Below are positions 55,244-63,913 of a DNA stretch of 64,000 nucleotides, in pieces. Under the pieces are notes generated by a model. The model saw only the letters and a program-made list of their open reading frames with translations, did not search any database and had not been told where the DNA came from. Both the position numbers and the translations under genes were made by a program. Source of the stretch: Phycisphaerae bacterium (GTDB taxonomy: Bacteria; Chloroflexota; Anaerolineae; 4572-78; J111); contig JANQQF010000106.1 in NCBI GenBank assembly GCA_028285035.1, forward strand, positions 1-64,000, given 5' to 3'. Numbering within the stretch: the stretch's first letter is position 1; every line of letters begins with the position of its first letter.

Positions 55244-56254
55244 ATGGGCAGATTAACAAAAGCGTATGTTATTAAACGAATCGGGATGTTTTTTTTGACC
55301 GTCTGGTTTGGCACAACAGTCATCTTTATTGTGCCTCGACTGGCTCCCGGCGATCCAGTCCAAGCGATGATTGGCCGGATGATCAATGAAGGGGCCACGA
55401 TTGAAAATAGTGATCTGCTCGTAGCCGCTTGGCGTCAACGATTTGGGCTGGATCAACCGTTGTATGTGCAATATTTCAGGTATATGTACAATGCAGCAAC
55501 CTTTAACACTGGGTACTCCCTCGCCTTTTTCCCCAGTCGTGTCGATAATCTGGTGGCCCGTAGTATCCCGTGGACACTTGGACTGCTCTTTATCGCGACT
55601 ATGATAGCCTTTATTTTTGGGAACATTATCGGAGCCCTGCTGGCATGGCGACGTACCCCTCGCCTGCTCCGATTATTACTTCCCATATCTCTGACCTTTA
55701 CCTCCATTCCTGCCTTCATGCTAGGCATTTTATTGATCTATGTCTTTGCCTTCACCCTCGACTGGCTGCCTTTTGCTGGTAATTATGAGCGCGGCTTAAC
55801 CCCCGGCTGGAACTGGGCCTTCATTCAAAGTGTTATTGAGCATGGCACCCTACCATCGCTATCAATTGTCTTGGTGACGATGGGCGCTTGGGCTTTGGGC
55901 ATGCGAGGGATGATGATTACCATTGATGGCGAGGATTACATGATTCTAGCTGAGGCCAAAGGCTTAAGCCCCTCCCGGATTTTTTGGCAATATGGGGTGC
56001 GTAATGCCATTTTGCCACAGGTCACGGCCTTGGGCGTCGCGCTCGGGAGTTTGGCGGGTGGGGCGGTCGTGGTTGAGTTGATCTTCACCTACCCTGGAAT
56101 GGGTTACCTGCTTTATCAAGGCATTCTAAACTCAGATTTCACCCTAATTCAGGGGATCGTTTTTTATGTGATTGTCGGTGTTTCTGTGGCAGTTCTCATT
56201 CTCGACCTGACCTATCCTTTAATTGATCCACGAATTACCTACGACAAAAGGTAA
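55244..56254 (+). CDS. ABC transporter permease (DppB-like)
   Basis: 336 aa from ATG 55244 (AAGGAA upstream); an earlier in-frame start at 55214 would overlap the P450 gene. Six helices with the N-terminal VIKRIGMFFLTVWFGTTVIFI and the cytoplasmic EAA-type loop (DYMILAEAKGLSPSRIFWQYGVRNAILP, in part). Imports di/oligopeptide-type solutes with the neighbouring permease and ATPases. Confidence 0.93.
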   Translation: MGRLTKAYVIKRIGMFFLTVWFGTTVIFIVPRLAPGDPVQAMIGRMINEGATIENSDLLVAAWRQRFGLDQPLYVQYFRYMYNAATFNTGYSLAFFPSRVDNLVARSIPWTLGLLFIATMIAFIFGNIIGALLAWRRTPRLLRLLLPISLTFTSIPAFMLGILLIYVFAFTLDWLPFAGNYERGLTPGWNWAFIQSVIEHGTLPSLSIVLVTMGAWALGMRGMMITIDGEDYMILAEAKGLSPSRIFWQYGVRNAILPQVTALGVALGSLAGGAVVVELIFTYPGMGYLLYQGILNSDFTLIQGIVFYVIVGVSVAVLILDLTYPLIDPRITYDKR

Positions 56255-56255
56255 G

Positions 56256-57173
56256 ATGATGACTACACTCATACAATCTCCCCGTCTCAACCGCTGGGAT
56301 TCCCCTTGGCTCAACAAAAAGTTACTAGCGGGTACGTTTATTGTTGTATTAATTATCGCGGTTGGCTTTGTTGGCCCCTGGTTATGGGATACGAGTATGG
56401 CTACCGTCGGCTCAGCGCCAATCAATATCGTCCCCGCCTGGGTCGAAGCAGATCCTCGGCTTGGCTTTAAGGATGCTACAGTCGAGCACCCTTTGGGCAC
56501 AGACAGTAGTGGTCGCGACATTTTAGCCTTGCTCATTGTCGCCACGCCCCGCTCTCTATGGGTTGGGTTTATTGCGGCAACTGTGGGAATGGTGGTCGGG
56601 ATAACCTTTGGTTTTTCAGCGGGCTTTCTGGGGGGCTGGGTGGATAATGCCATCCGCATTCTGGCCGATGTGGTAATTACCATCCCCGGTCTGGCCGTAC
56701 TGATCGTGATCGCCAGCTATGTCCAACAATTTGAAGTCGGCACGATGGCCCTGATTCTGGCTCTATTTGCCTGGGCTTTTCCCACCCGTTTGATTCGCTC
56801 GCAAGTGCTAACGATGCGAGAGCAGGGCTATGTGCAAATGGCCCGCTTATCAGGGGCTTCCACCATCGACATTATGTTTAAAGAAATGATGCCTAACCTC
56901 CTACCTTACATTGCCGCTAGCTTTACCGGCACCGTCTCTGCCGCGATTCTAGCTGCGGCTGGATTGGAGGCCTTGGGTTTAGGACCCACGCGCATTCCGA
57001 CCCTGGGCATGACCATTAATCATGCTCTGGATGCTTCAGCCATTTTACGAGGCATGTGGTGGTGGTGGGGCTTTCCGATTTTGATGTTGGTTGTCATTTT
57101 TGTCGCCCTTTTCTTTATGACCATCGGCCTAGATGAGATCGCCAATCCAAGATTGCGAGGGCTGGAAACATAA
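56256..57173 (+). CDS. ABC transporter permease (DppC-like)
   Basis: 305 aa from ATG 56256 (or 56259), directly after the dppB-like stop. Extracytoplasmic marker HPLGTDSSGRDILALLI, EAA-type loop GYVQMARLSGASTIDIMFKEMMPNLLPY (in part). Pairs with the upstream permease to form the translocation pore. Confidence 0.93.
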   Translation: MMTTLIQSPRLNRWDSPWLNKKLLAGTFIVVLIIAVGFVGPWLWDTSMATVGSAPINIVPAWVEADPRLGFKDATVEHPLGTDSSGRDILALLIVATPRSLWVGFIAATVGMVVGITFGFSAGFLGGWVDNAIRILADVVITIPGLAVLIVIASYVQQFEVGTMALILALFAWAFPTRLIRSQVLTMREQGYVQMARLSGASTIDIMFKEMMPNLLPYIAASFTGTVSAAILAAAGLEALGLGPTRIPTLGMTINHALDASAILRGMWWWWGFPILMLVVIFVALFFMTIGLDEIANPRLRGLET

Positions 57174-57297
57174 CAAAACTTCTAAATAGACAATTGAACG
57201 CGGATCGAGCAGATTGAGCGGATTAATAATAAATTATGAATAATGAATTGTGAAGTCGTGATCAATTTAATATAAATGAATGTAGGAGAAGAATAAA

Positions 57298-57660
57298 TTG
57301 GCTAAAGGGGATGATATTGAAAGTAGACTGATTGATTTTGCGGTGAGAATTATAAATTTATGTGATAATCTGCCCAACAAACGATCTGCAAATCATATTG
57401 CTGGACAATTGCTACGCAGTGGTACGTCTCCAGCCGCGCATTATGCAGAGGCACGAGGCGCCGAAAGTACAAAAGATTTCCAACATAAGCTAAAAATCTG
57501 TTCCAAAGAACTAAATGAATCTCGAGTTTGGCTCCAACTTATTATCAAAAGTAACCTTGTAAAACCTGATAAAATGTCTGATCTGTATCAGGAATGTGAT
57601 GAGTTGTGCCGTATCATCAACGCCAGTATCAAAACATCTCGCCAAAACCAAGTTGTGTAA
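57298..57660 (+). CDS. Four-helix-bundle (S23/23S rRNA IVP-like) protein
   Basis: 120 aa, mostly helical, TTG start with AGGAG 9 nt upstream. The family marks SGTSPAAHYAEARGAESTKDF and KELNESRVWLQLIIK match the four-helix bundle of 23S rRNA intervening-sequence proteins, which also includes the Avd accessory proteins of diversity-generating retroelements. No reverse transcriptase or variable repeat is present here, so this is a stand-alone member of unknown function. It sits inside an ABC operon, flanked by inverted repeats. Confidence 0.85.
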   Translation: MAKGDDIESRLIDFAVRIINLCDNLPNKRSANHIAGQLLRSGTSPAAHYAEARGAESTKDFQHKLKICSKELNESRVWLQLIIKSNLVKPDKMSDLYQECDELCRIINASIKTSRQNQVV

Positions 57661-57664
57661 ATTG

Positions 57665-57731
57665 TTTTCTGTAAATTTGATGAATCTCAAGCAAATATCA
57701 GTACTTTTACAGAAGCAGTGGAACACTGCCC
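57665..57731 (+). repeat. TTTACAGAA intergenic repeat, copy B
   Basis: Begins four bp after the S23 stop. Left arm TTCTGTAAA, right arm TTTACAGAA (57706-57714), then a perfect hairpin GCAGTG-GAA-CACTGC (57715-57729) and CCC. Shares the right half with copy C at 4171 and the tail with copy A at 12068. Confidence 0.6.
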
Positions 57732-57816
57732 AAAACCAAACATCCTCAAAATGATCACTCAACTTCTCAATTCATTATTCGTTATTCACAATTCATTATT
57801 TTTATCTTAGGCTAAT

Positions 57817-58797
57817 ATGGATAATACAAAAAGCAATCAAGACATCATCTTAAAAGTTAAAGACCTTCAAGTTCATTACGCCACCCCCGAAGGCGATGTC
57901 ATCGCGGCCAATAAGGTCACATTTGATGTGTATCGGGGTGAAATAATCGGCTTGGTTGGTGAGTCGGGCTGTGGGAAAACCACTACCGCGATGGCTATTT
58001 TACGCCTAGTACGCCCCCCCGGTCGAATTGTGGGAGGACAAATGCACTTGAACGGTGACACAGATTTAGTGACGCTTGATGGCCCAGCGCTTCAAAAAAT
58101 CCGCTGGCGAGAGATCGCCTTAGTTCCACAAGGCGCAATGAACTCGCTCAATCCAGTGCTACCTGTTAAGACTCAAATTGCTGATGCTATTCAAACCCAC
58201 GAAGGAAAGCAAGATAAAGAGGCTCTAAAAACACGAATTTTAGAGTTGTTCACCTTGGTTGGTCTGCCCAGTCGCATCTATGAGATGTTCCCTCATGAGT
58301 TGAGCGGCGGGATGAAACAGCGGGTTTGTATTGCCATGGCCATCGCCCTTAACCCCACGCTCATCATTGCGGATGAACCGACCAGTGCCTTGGATGTTAT
58401 CGTCCAACGGGTTGTCGCTCAAACGCTGCTCGATATCAAAGAGCGGCTGGGGGTTTCGATGATTATGATTGGCCATGACATGGGCTTGATGGCCCAAATG
58501 ACCGATCGGATTGCGGTTATGTATGCGGGGAATATGGTCGAAATTGCCCCGGTGCGCGAGGCCCTAAAAGCTCCGCTACACCCGTATACCCAACTGCTGA
58601 TTGAATCGATCCCCTCGATCACCGAGCGCAAGCCGCTCAAATTGACCGAGGGGTTAACCCATGACTTGCGCAACCCGCCTCCCGGTTGTATCTTCCAATT
58701 TCGTTGCCCACAGGTCACGGATAAATGTCGCCAGGTTGTGCCTGCTTTACAAGAAATCAAGCCAGGACATCAAGTGGCCTGTCACCTATACGAGTAA
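57817..58797 (+). CDS. ABC transporter ATPase (OppD-like)
   Basis: 326 aa. Walker A GESGCGKTT, Q-loop VPQGAMN, signature LSGGMKQRVCIA, Walker B TLIIADEPTSALDV, H-loop GHDMG. The C-terminal oligopeptide-transporter extension contains the CxxC-type cluster motif (PPPGCIFQFRCPQVTDKC). Energises import through the DppB/DppC-like pair. Confidence 0.94.
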   Translation: MDNTKSNQDIILKVKDLQVHYATPEGDVIAANKVTFDVYRGEIIGLVGESGCGKTTTAMAILRLVRPPGRIVGGQMHLNGDTDLVTLDGPALQKIRWREIALVPQGAMNSLNPVLPVKTQIADAIQTHEGKQDKEALKTRILELFTLVGLPSRIYEMFPHELSGGMKQRVCIAMAIALNPTLIIADEPTSALDVIVQRVVAQTLLDIKERLGVSMIMIGHDMGLMAQMTDRIAVMYAGNMVEIAPVREALKAPLHPYTQLLIESIPSITERKPLKLTEGLTHDLRNPPPGCIFQFRCPQVTDKCRQVVPALQEIKPGHQVACHLYE

Positions 58798-58809
58798 CCT
58801 ATCAATAGA

Positions 58810-59748
58810 ATGGTGATCAGCCAAATGAACCTTATCCATCACAGTGAACAAAATAATTATCTATCACCTAGCTCAAGGTCGGTTTTTGATATTCGTCGAA
58901 TCGCCACGATGATTCCCCCGCCTGTGCTCCTATTTCTAGCAATCTTGTCGATTCAACTGGGTGCCGCGACAGCAAAAAATCTATTCGCCGCGCTAGGCGC
59001 CCCAGGTGTGGTATTTTTACGGTTAGGTTTTGCCGCAATTGTATTGTGGCTGATTGCTCGGCCCAATGTGCGAGAATACTCTCGACAACAGTGGACCTAT
59101 GCGGCTCTTTTAGGCGTTGTCACTGCTCTGTTAAATACCGCCTTCTATCTCGCCTTGGTTCGGCTCCCTTTAGGTATCGTAGTAGCCGTTGAGTTTTTAG
59201 GCCCGTTGTCGGTCGCAGTGATTGGTTCCCGCAAACTTGTGGATTTTGTTTGGCCACTTTTGGCACTGGCAGGCATTCTACTCCTCGCACCATTTGGTAG
59301 TATGGCGGCCTTTGATCCAATCGGGCTATTACTTGCCTTTTTCGCTGCAGTTGTCTGGGCGGGGCACATTCTGATTACCGCACGAACAAGCGTTATGTTC
59401 TCAGGGGTCACCGGTTTAGCTTTGGCTATGACCGTGAGTGCTCTGGTGGCTATGCCGCTCGGTATCGCCAGTGGGGGCATGGCGTTGCTCAATATTTCGC
59501 TACTATTTGAAGGGTTTTTGGTGGCGATGCTATCAACAACGATCCCTTATGCCTTAGAGTTCATCGCCTTGAAACGAATGCCGCCCCGTACCTATGGCAT
59601 CCTCGTCAGTTCAGAGCCAGCGGTTGCCGCCTTGATTGGGTTTGTGTTACTGCACGAGGTACTAGGCGTACGTGGTTGGATAGCCCTTGGCTTAGTCAGT
59701 CTGGCCAGCGTGGGAGTTACACTGTATGGGAAAACAAAACAGGAGTAA
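58810..59748 (+). CDS. EamA/RhtA-family (DMT) transporter
   Basis: 312 aa with about ten helices in two EamA repeats (LLFLAILSIQLGAATAKNLFAALG... and ...LTLAMTVSALVAMPLGI-like). Family members mostly export amino acids such as threonine and homoserine (RhtA type) or other metabolites. It is placed between the two ATPase genes of a single ABC transporter, 12 bp after the OppD gene, and its stop abuts the OppF start. This suggests a role in the same pathway, possibly export of an end product. Confidence 0.9.
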   Translation: MVISQMNLIHHSEQNNYLSPSSRSVFDIRRIATMIPPPVLLFLAILSIQLGAATAKNLFAALGAPGVVFLRLGFAAIVLWLIARPNVREYSRQQWTYAALLGVVTALLNTAFYLALVRLPLGIVVAVEFLGPLSVAVIGSRKLVDFVWPLLALAGILLLAPFGSMAAFDPIGLLLAFFAAVVWAGHILITARTSVMFSGVTGLALAMTVSALVAMPLGIASGGMALLNISLLFEGFLVAMLSTTIPYALEFIALKRMPPRTYGILVSSEPAVAALIGFVLLHEVLGVRGWIALGLVSLASVGVTLYGKTKQE

Positions 59749-59749
59749 T

Positions 59750-60757
59750 ATGAATCCACCACTCCTTGAAATTGCTAAGACGACAAAAATATATGGCGGA
59801 GAGATGTTGCAAGGGAGTCGAGAAGTCGTGGCCCTACAAAACTTCAATCTGACCATCCCCAGTCGTCCAGCCAAAATCGTGACGATTGCGGGTGAGAGTG
59901 GGAGTGGTAAATCAACTTTGGCTGGCTTAGTGTTAGATTTTATCAACCTGACGACAGGTGATATTTTATTTAAGGGACAGAGCCTTCATCAAATGACCCG
60001 CTCTCAAAAGTTTGACTATCGGCGGGAGGTGCAGGCGGTTTTCCAGGACCCTTACGCGGTATACAACCCCTTTTATCGGGTCAAGCATATCTTTGATATG
60101 GTGATCAAAAATTTCAAATTGGCCCGTGACCCCCAAACAGCCAAAACCTTAATTGAAGAGGCCCTGAATGTAGTGGGGTTGCAGGGAGGTGAGGTCCTGC
60201 ACAAATACCCTCACCAACTCAGTGGTGGTCAACGGCAACGGATGATGGTGGCCCGGGCTTATCTGCTTAAGCCCAGTCTCATTGTGGCTGATGAGCCGGT
60301 CTCAATGGTGGACGCTTCGCTGCGGGCGATGATTCTGGATATCATGCAACGCTTGCGTGATGAGTATAACATCTCTTTTCTCTACATCACCCACGATTTA
60401 AGTACAGCCTACCAAGTTAGTGATGAAATCCATTTGCTGTATCAAGGCACCGTGGCTGAACGCGGTGAGACCACCCGTGTCATTGAAAATCCCAAACATC
60501 CCTATGTCCAACAGCTAATCAACTCGATTCCTGTCCCTGACCCGGATCAAAGATGGGAAGGACAGCTTGTCCTACCCGATGATGAACAGCTTCGGACTCA
60601 GGTCGAAAGTGGCTGTCGTTTTTATCCCCGCTGTAGCCAACGGATGGATCATTGTTTGACGGTCAAGCCGCCATTCTATGAAATGAATGGGGGGGCTCAT
60701 CAAGCTGCTTGCTATTTGTATGAAGAGCAAGCTGATGTCCTTAAACAGCGAGGTTAA
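59750..60757 (+). CDS. ABC transporter ATPase (OppF-like)
   Basis: 335 aa from ATG 59750 (AGGAG close upstream); an in-frame ATG at 59726 overlaps the EamA gene. Walker A GESGSGKST, Q-loop FQDPYAVYNP, signature LSGGQRQRMMVA, Walker B LIVADEPVSMVD, H-loop THDLS, and a C-terminal CRFYPRCSQRMDHC cysteine motif typical of OppD/F. Partner ATPase to the gene at 57817. Confidence 0.94.
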   Translation: MNPPLLEIAKTTKIYGGEMLQGSREVVALQNFNLTIPSRPAKIVTIAGESGSGKSTLAGLVLDFINLTTGDILFKGQSLHQMTRSQKFDYRREVQAVFQDPYAVYNPFYRVKHIFDMVIKNFKLARDPQTAKTLIEEALNVVGLQGGEVLHKYPHQLSGGQRQRMMVARAYLLKPSLIVADEPVSMVDASLRAMILDIMQRLRDEYNISFLYITHDLSTAYQVSDEIHLLYQGTVAERGETTRVIENPKHPYVQQLINSIPVPDPDQRWEGQLVLPDDEQLRTQVESGCRFYPRCSQRMDHCLTVKPPFYEMNGGAHQAACYLYEEQADVLKQRG

Positions 60758-60759
60758 TT

Positions 60760-61596
60760 ATGCCACGACTTGTCATTTTAGGCTCAGGCACCCCGGAGCC
60801 AACCCCGGAGCGATGGGGCACGAGCTTTTTGTTGGAGTTAGGTGACGAATGGCTGATGATTGATTGCGGTCCAGGCTCGACCTATAAAATGTACCGGATG
60901 GGCATTCCGGCAACAAAAATCAACCATCTCTTTTTTACTCACTACCACTCCGACCACATCGCCGACTACCCCTGTTTTTTGATGACCCGCTTCGATCTCT
61001 CTACGGGTACCGAACCTGATCTAAACGTCTATGGTCCCCCTCCCCTCAAAGACATCACCGAGCAGCTGTGGAGTAAAGAGCAGGGTATTTTTTGGTTCGA
61101 TGTGATCGCCCGCACACAGCATCCCAAGAGTATCGCTGCCTACGAAGCGCGTGGTGGGCAACTGCCGCGCCAGGAGCCAGTGATCCACGTGAATGAATAC
61201 CAAGCTGGCAAAGTTGCTGGCGGATCCCATTGGGATTGTTATGCCTATGAGGTTGAACACGCCCAGCCCTATCTCAACTGTTTTGGCTTCCGCTTTGAAA
61301 CAAACGAGGGCATCATCGCCTTTAGCGGTGACGCCAACCCCACCGACGCTCTGCTTGAACTGGCCCGTGATGCCGATCTATTGGTGATGGCTACAATGGG
61401 ACGTGAAACGATTCGGGACGAGGCTACAGGGGCCAAAAAGGCCCAAGAAGCGGGGACAAAGCGCCTTGTTGTCACCCACCAAGCGCCCGCGCTGACCTCA
61501 TCGAGCGACATTATTAATGACGCCATTTACGACATCAAGCGTATCTATGATGGCCCGGTATATTGGGGACAGGATTTGATGGAAATCGTCTGGTAA
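60760..61596 (+). CDS. MBL-fold metallohydrolase (RNase Z-like subgroup)
   Basis: 278 aa. Metal motif FTHYHSDHIADY (HxHxDH), with a later GDANPTDALL Asp and VVTHQAPAL His. The N-terminus MPRLVILGSGTPEPTPERWGTSFLLE resembles RNase Z/PhnP-like members. Follows the OppF gene by 2 bp. Probably hydrolyses an ester, lactone or amide intermediate rather than RNA, given the context (inference). Confidence 0.92.
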   Translation: MPRLVILGSGTPEPTPERWGTSFLLELGDEWLMIDCGPGSTYKMYRMGIPATKINHLFFTHYHSDHIADYPCFLMTRFDLSTGTEPDLNVYGPPPLKDITEQLWSKEQGIFWFDVIARTQHPKSIAAYEARGGQLPRQEPVIHVNEYQAGKVAGGSHWDCYAYEVEHAQPYLNCFGFRFETNEGIIAFSGDANPTDALLELARDADLLVMATMGRETIRDEATGAKKAQEAGTKRLVVTHQAPALTSSSDIINDAIYDIKRIYDGPVYWGQDLMEIVW

Positions 61597-61683
61597 GAAA
61601 ATAGAGGCCCATAATAAAAAACTGCAAAGATAAAGTCACGAAGTGACCAGCGCAACTGGTGATAAAATTATAGGAGCTATTCA

Positions 61684-62970
61684 CTGAGCCAGACAATCAT
61701 TAACAAACAAGCCCCCGTCGGTTATATTGAACTGATCCAAAGAAACCGGAACTTTCGATATCTCTGGTTTGGCGAGATCATTAGCCTGCTGGGTGATTGG
61801 TTCAATTTGATCGCCTCGGCTTCATTAGTCGCAACCTTAACCGGGTCAGGGCTGGCTATCGGATCGCTTTTTGTCGTGCGAACATTGGCCCCTTTCCTGG
61901 TCAGTCCCGTTGCTGGCGTTATGGCCGACCGCTATAATCGCAAGCAGATTCTCATTGCGACTGCTCTTGTCCGGGCTATCATCGTTTTCTGCTTCCTTTT
62001 CATCCGAAATCCTGGGCAAGTCTGGCTTTTGTATACCCTAACGGGCATTCAATTGGGGCTGAGCGGCATCTTTTACCCAGCTCGCAATGCAATGCTGCCC
62101 AACATTGTTGCTCCACGGGAGCTTGGCACAGCGAACGTTATCAGTGGAGCTACCTGGTCTACAATGTTGGCGGTCGGGGCTGCTCTGGGCGGCCTTGTCT
62201 CTGGAACGTGGGGCATCTATCCTGCGTTCACAATTGACGCCTTGACGTTCCTTATCTCGATCATCTTTATTGCTCAAATCAAGCTTGATGTCTCAGATGA
62301 CCTCACCGCAGTAGATGCGTCTCTTGGAGCGGCATTACAGCAATACCTGGATGGATTACGCTACTTAGGCCAGCAAGTCAATGTTTTGGTAATTGCCCTG
62401 CACAAAGCCGCCATCGGGGTACTGCTAGGGTCCACTTTTGAGATTGTTCAAGTGTCTGTGGCCAAAGATGTCTTTACCATTGGCAAGGACGGTGGCATCA
62501 GTCTGGGTCTGATTTTTGGGGTAACGGGGATTGGGATTGCACTTGGCCCCATCGCGGCTCGGCACTTCACCGCAGATCGACAGGCCCCAATGAGTTGGAC
62601 AATTGTATTGGGGTATCTTATCGGGGGGATGGGGCTGGCCTTAACTGCGCCATTGATGAGTTTTGGCACAATTCTTGTCGGCACCTTACTGCGAGGCATT
62701 GGGAACGGTATCATCTGGGTCTTTTCCACCCAATTAATGATGCAACTGGTTCCTAATCATATTCGGGGGCGGGTCTTTTCCACAGAATTTGCCTTCTCAA
62801 CCCTGATGAGTGCTATGGCAGCGGCTGTTGTGGGAAGCGCGCTCGACTCGTCATTGGGTATTTCCGGGGTAGCTTGGTGGATGGCCGGATTGACCCTGAT
62901 TCCTGCGGGGTTGTGGGCTTTTTGGCTACTTTTCATAAATAACCAACAAGCCGTAGAAAATCAATTGTAA
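61684..62970 (+). CDS. MFS transporter, apparent CTG start
   Basis: 429 aa if started at CTG 61684, where TAGGAG sits 7 nt upstream. The only standard start in frame is TTG at 61807; using it would remove the first helix segment RNRNFRYLWFGEIISLLGDWFN that belongs to this family. The MFS loop motif GVMADRYNRKQI is present, with about 12 helices. An in-frame stop lies at 61663. Resembles MFS exporters of the MDR/enterobactin-exporter type. Could move the product or substrate of the cluster. Confidence 0.8.
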   Translation: MSQTIINKQAPVGYIELIQRNRNFRYLWFGEIISLLGDWFNLIASASLVATLTGSGLAIGSLFVVRTLAPFLVSPVAGVMADRYNRKQILIATALVRAIIVFCFLFIRNPGQVWLLYTLTGIQLGLSGIFYPARNAMLPNIVAPRELGTANVISGATWSTMLAVGAALGGLVSGTWGIYPAFTIDALTFLISIIFIAQIKLDVSDDLTAVDASLGAALQQYLDGLRYLGQQVNVLVIALHKAAIGVLLGSTFEIVQVSVAKDVFTIGKDGGISLGLIFGVTGIGIALGPIAARHFTADRQAPMSWTIVLGYLIGGMGLALTAPLMSFGTILVGTLLRGIGNGIIWVFSTQLMMQLVPNHIRGRVFSTEFAFSTLMSAMAAAVVGSALDSSLGISGVAWWMAGLTLIPAGLWAFWLLFINNQQAVENQL

Positions 62971-62985
62971 CAACGGGTAGAAAAG

Positions 62986-63912
62986 ATGAAAATATCTATC
63001 ACCATCGAAGGCCAACGCGGCCTGACTTGGCCCCGCTGGCAGCGTATCGTCCGCGCTGTTGAAGCATTGGGCTTTGCTGGGCTTTATCGCTCCGACCACT
63101 TTTTTGACGCCGATCCACCTGATCAAGACTCACTGGAATTGTGGACCTCGCTGACCTGGCTAGCCAGTAACACCCAACGCATCCAGTTTGGCCCGTTGGT
63201 GACGCCTATCTCCTTTCGCCATCCCGTTCATACGGCACGTATGGCCAAAGATGTATATGACTTATCAGGCGGGCGGCTAGTTTTAGGATTGGGTGCTGGT
63301 TGGGGCGGCGGCGGGAGAGAACATACCAGCTTTGGCTTTGATTTACTCGATACCACCGCTCGTTTCAAACGATTTCAAGAGGGACTAGAGGTCATCACCC
63401 GTCTGCTTCGCAGTGACAAACCCGTAACGTTTGAGGGAGACTACTACCGGTTGCAAGATGCAATTTTATTACCTCGCCCCCAACGGTCGGGTGGCCCCCC
63501 GATTCTCATCGGCGGCAATGGCCCCAAACTGATCTTGCCGATGGTGGCCCGCTATGGCGACGAGTGGAACGGAATTTATAGATCGCCCGCCCAATTCAAG
63601 GAACTTAACGCTCATTTAGACAAATTATTGTTAGACAATGGTCGCCAGCCCGGCGACGTGGGCCGCTCTCAGATGAAAGGGCTCGTTTTTGGCCGTGATG
63701 AGTCAGATTTAAAAAAGAATCTTGCTGGGCGTGACGCTGCTGCACTGATGGAACGCGGCCTCATTGTGGGAACACCGGCGGCGATCATAGACCAGTTAGG
63801 GCAGTTGGCAGAGGTTGGTCTGCAACAAGTCATGTTTCAATGGGCTGATTTGGACGATCTGGATGGATTGGAGGTGTTTGCCCAAACTGTTTTGCCTCAG
63901 ACAAGGATGTAA
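62986..63912 (+). CDS. LLM-class (luciferase-like, F420/flavin) oxidoreductase
   Basis: 308 aa TIM-barrel flavoenzyme. N-terminal MKISITIEGQRGLTWPRWQRIV, central RIQFGPLVTPISFRHPVHTARMAKD and GRLVLGLGAGWGGGGREHTSFG (in part), and GGPPILIGGNGPKLILPMVARYGDEWNG (in part). It uses F420 or FMN to reduce or oxidise a small molecule. Follows the MFS gene by 15 bp. Confidence 0.92.
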   Translation: MKISITIEGQRGLTWPRWQRIVRAVEALGFAGLYRSDHFFDADPPDQDSLELWTSLTWLASNTQRIQFGPLVTPISFRHPVHTARMAKDVYDLSGGRLVLGLGAGWGGGGREHTSFGFDLLDTTARFKRFQEGLEVITRLLRSDKPVTFEGDYYRLQDAILLPRPQRSGGPPILIGGNGPKLILPMVARYGDEWNGIYRSPAQFKELNAHLDKLLLDNGRQPGDVGRSQMKGLVFGRDESDLKKNLAGRDAAALMERGLIVGTPAAIIDQLGQLAEVGLQQVMFQWADLDDLDGLEVFAQTVLPQTRM

Positions 63913-63913
63913 A

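Larger units (their letters stand above)
57174..57816. mobile_element. Putative cassette interrupting the ABC transporter operon
   Basis: Between the DppC-like permease and the ATPase gene lies a stretch not expected in such an operon. It contains imperfect GCGGAT/GAGCAGATT-type short direct repeats (57198-57222), an inverted 16-bp repeat AATAATGAATTGTGAA (57239-57254) whose perfect complement is at 57785-57800, an S23/four-helix-bundle gene, and one copy of the TTTACAGAA repeat. These features together suggest an inserted mobile or selfish cassette (inference). Confidence 0.5.

Noticed and set aside
57298..57660. Part of a diversity-generating retroelement (Avd relative)
   Set aside because: No reverse transcriptase, template repeat or variable repeat is visible in the window.
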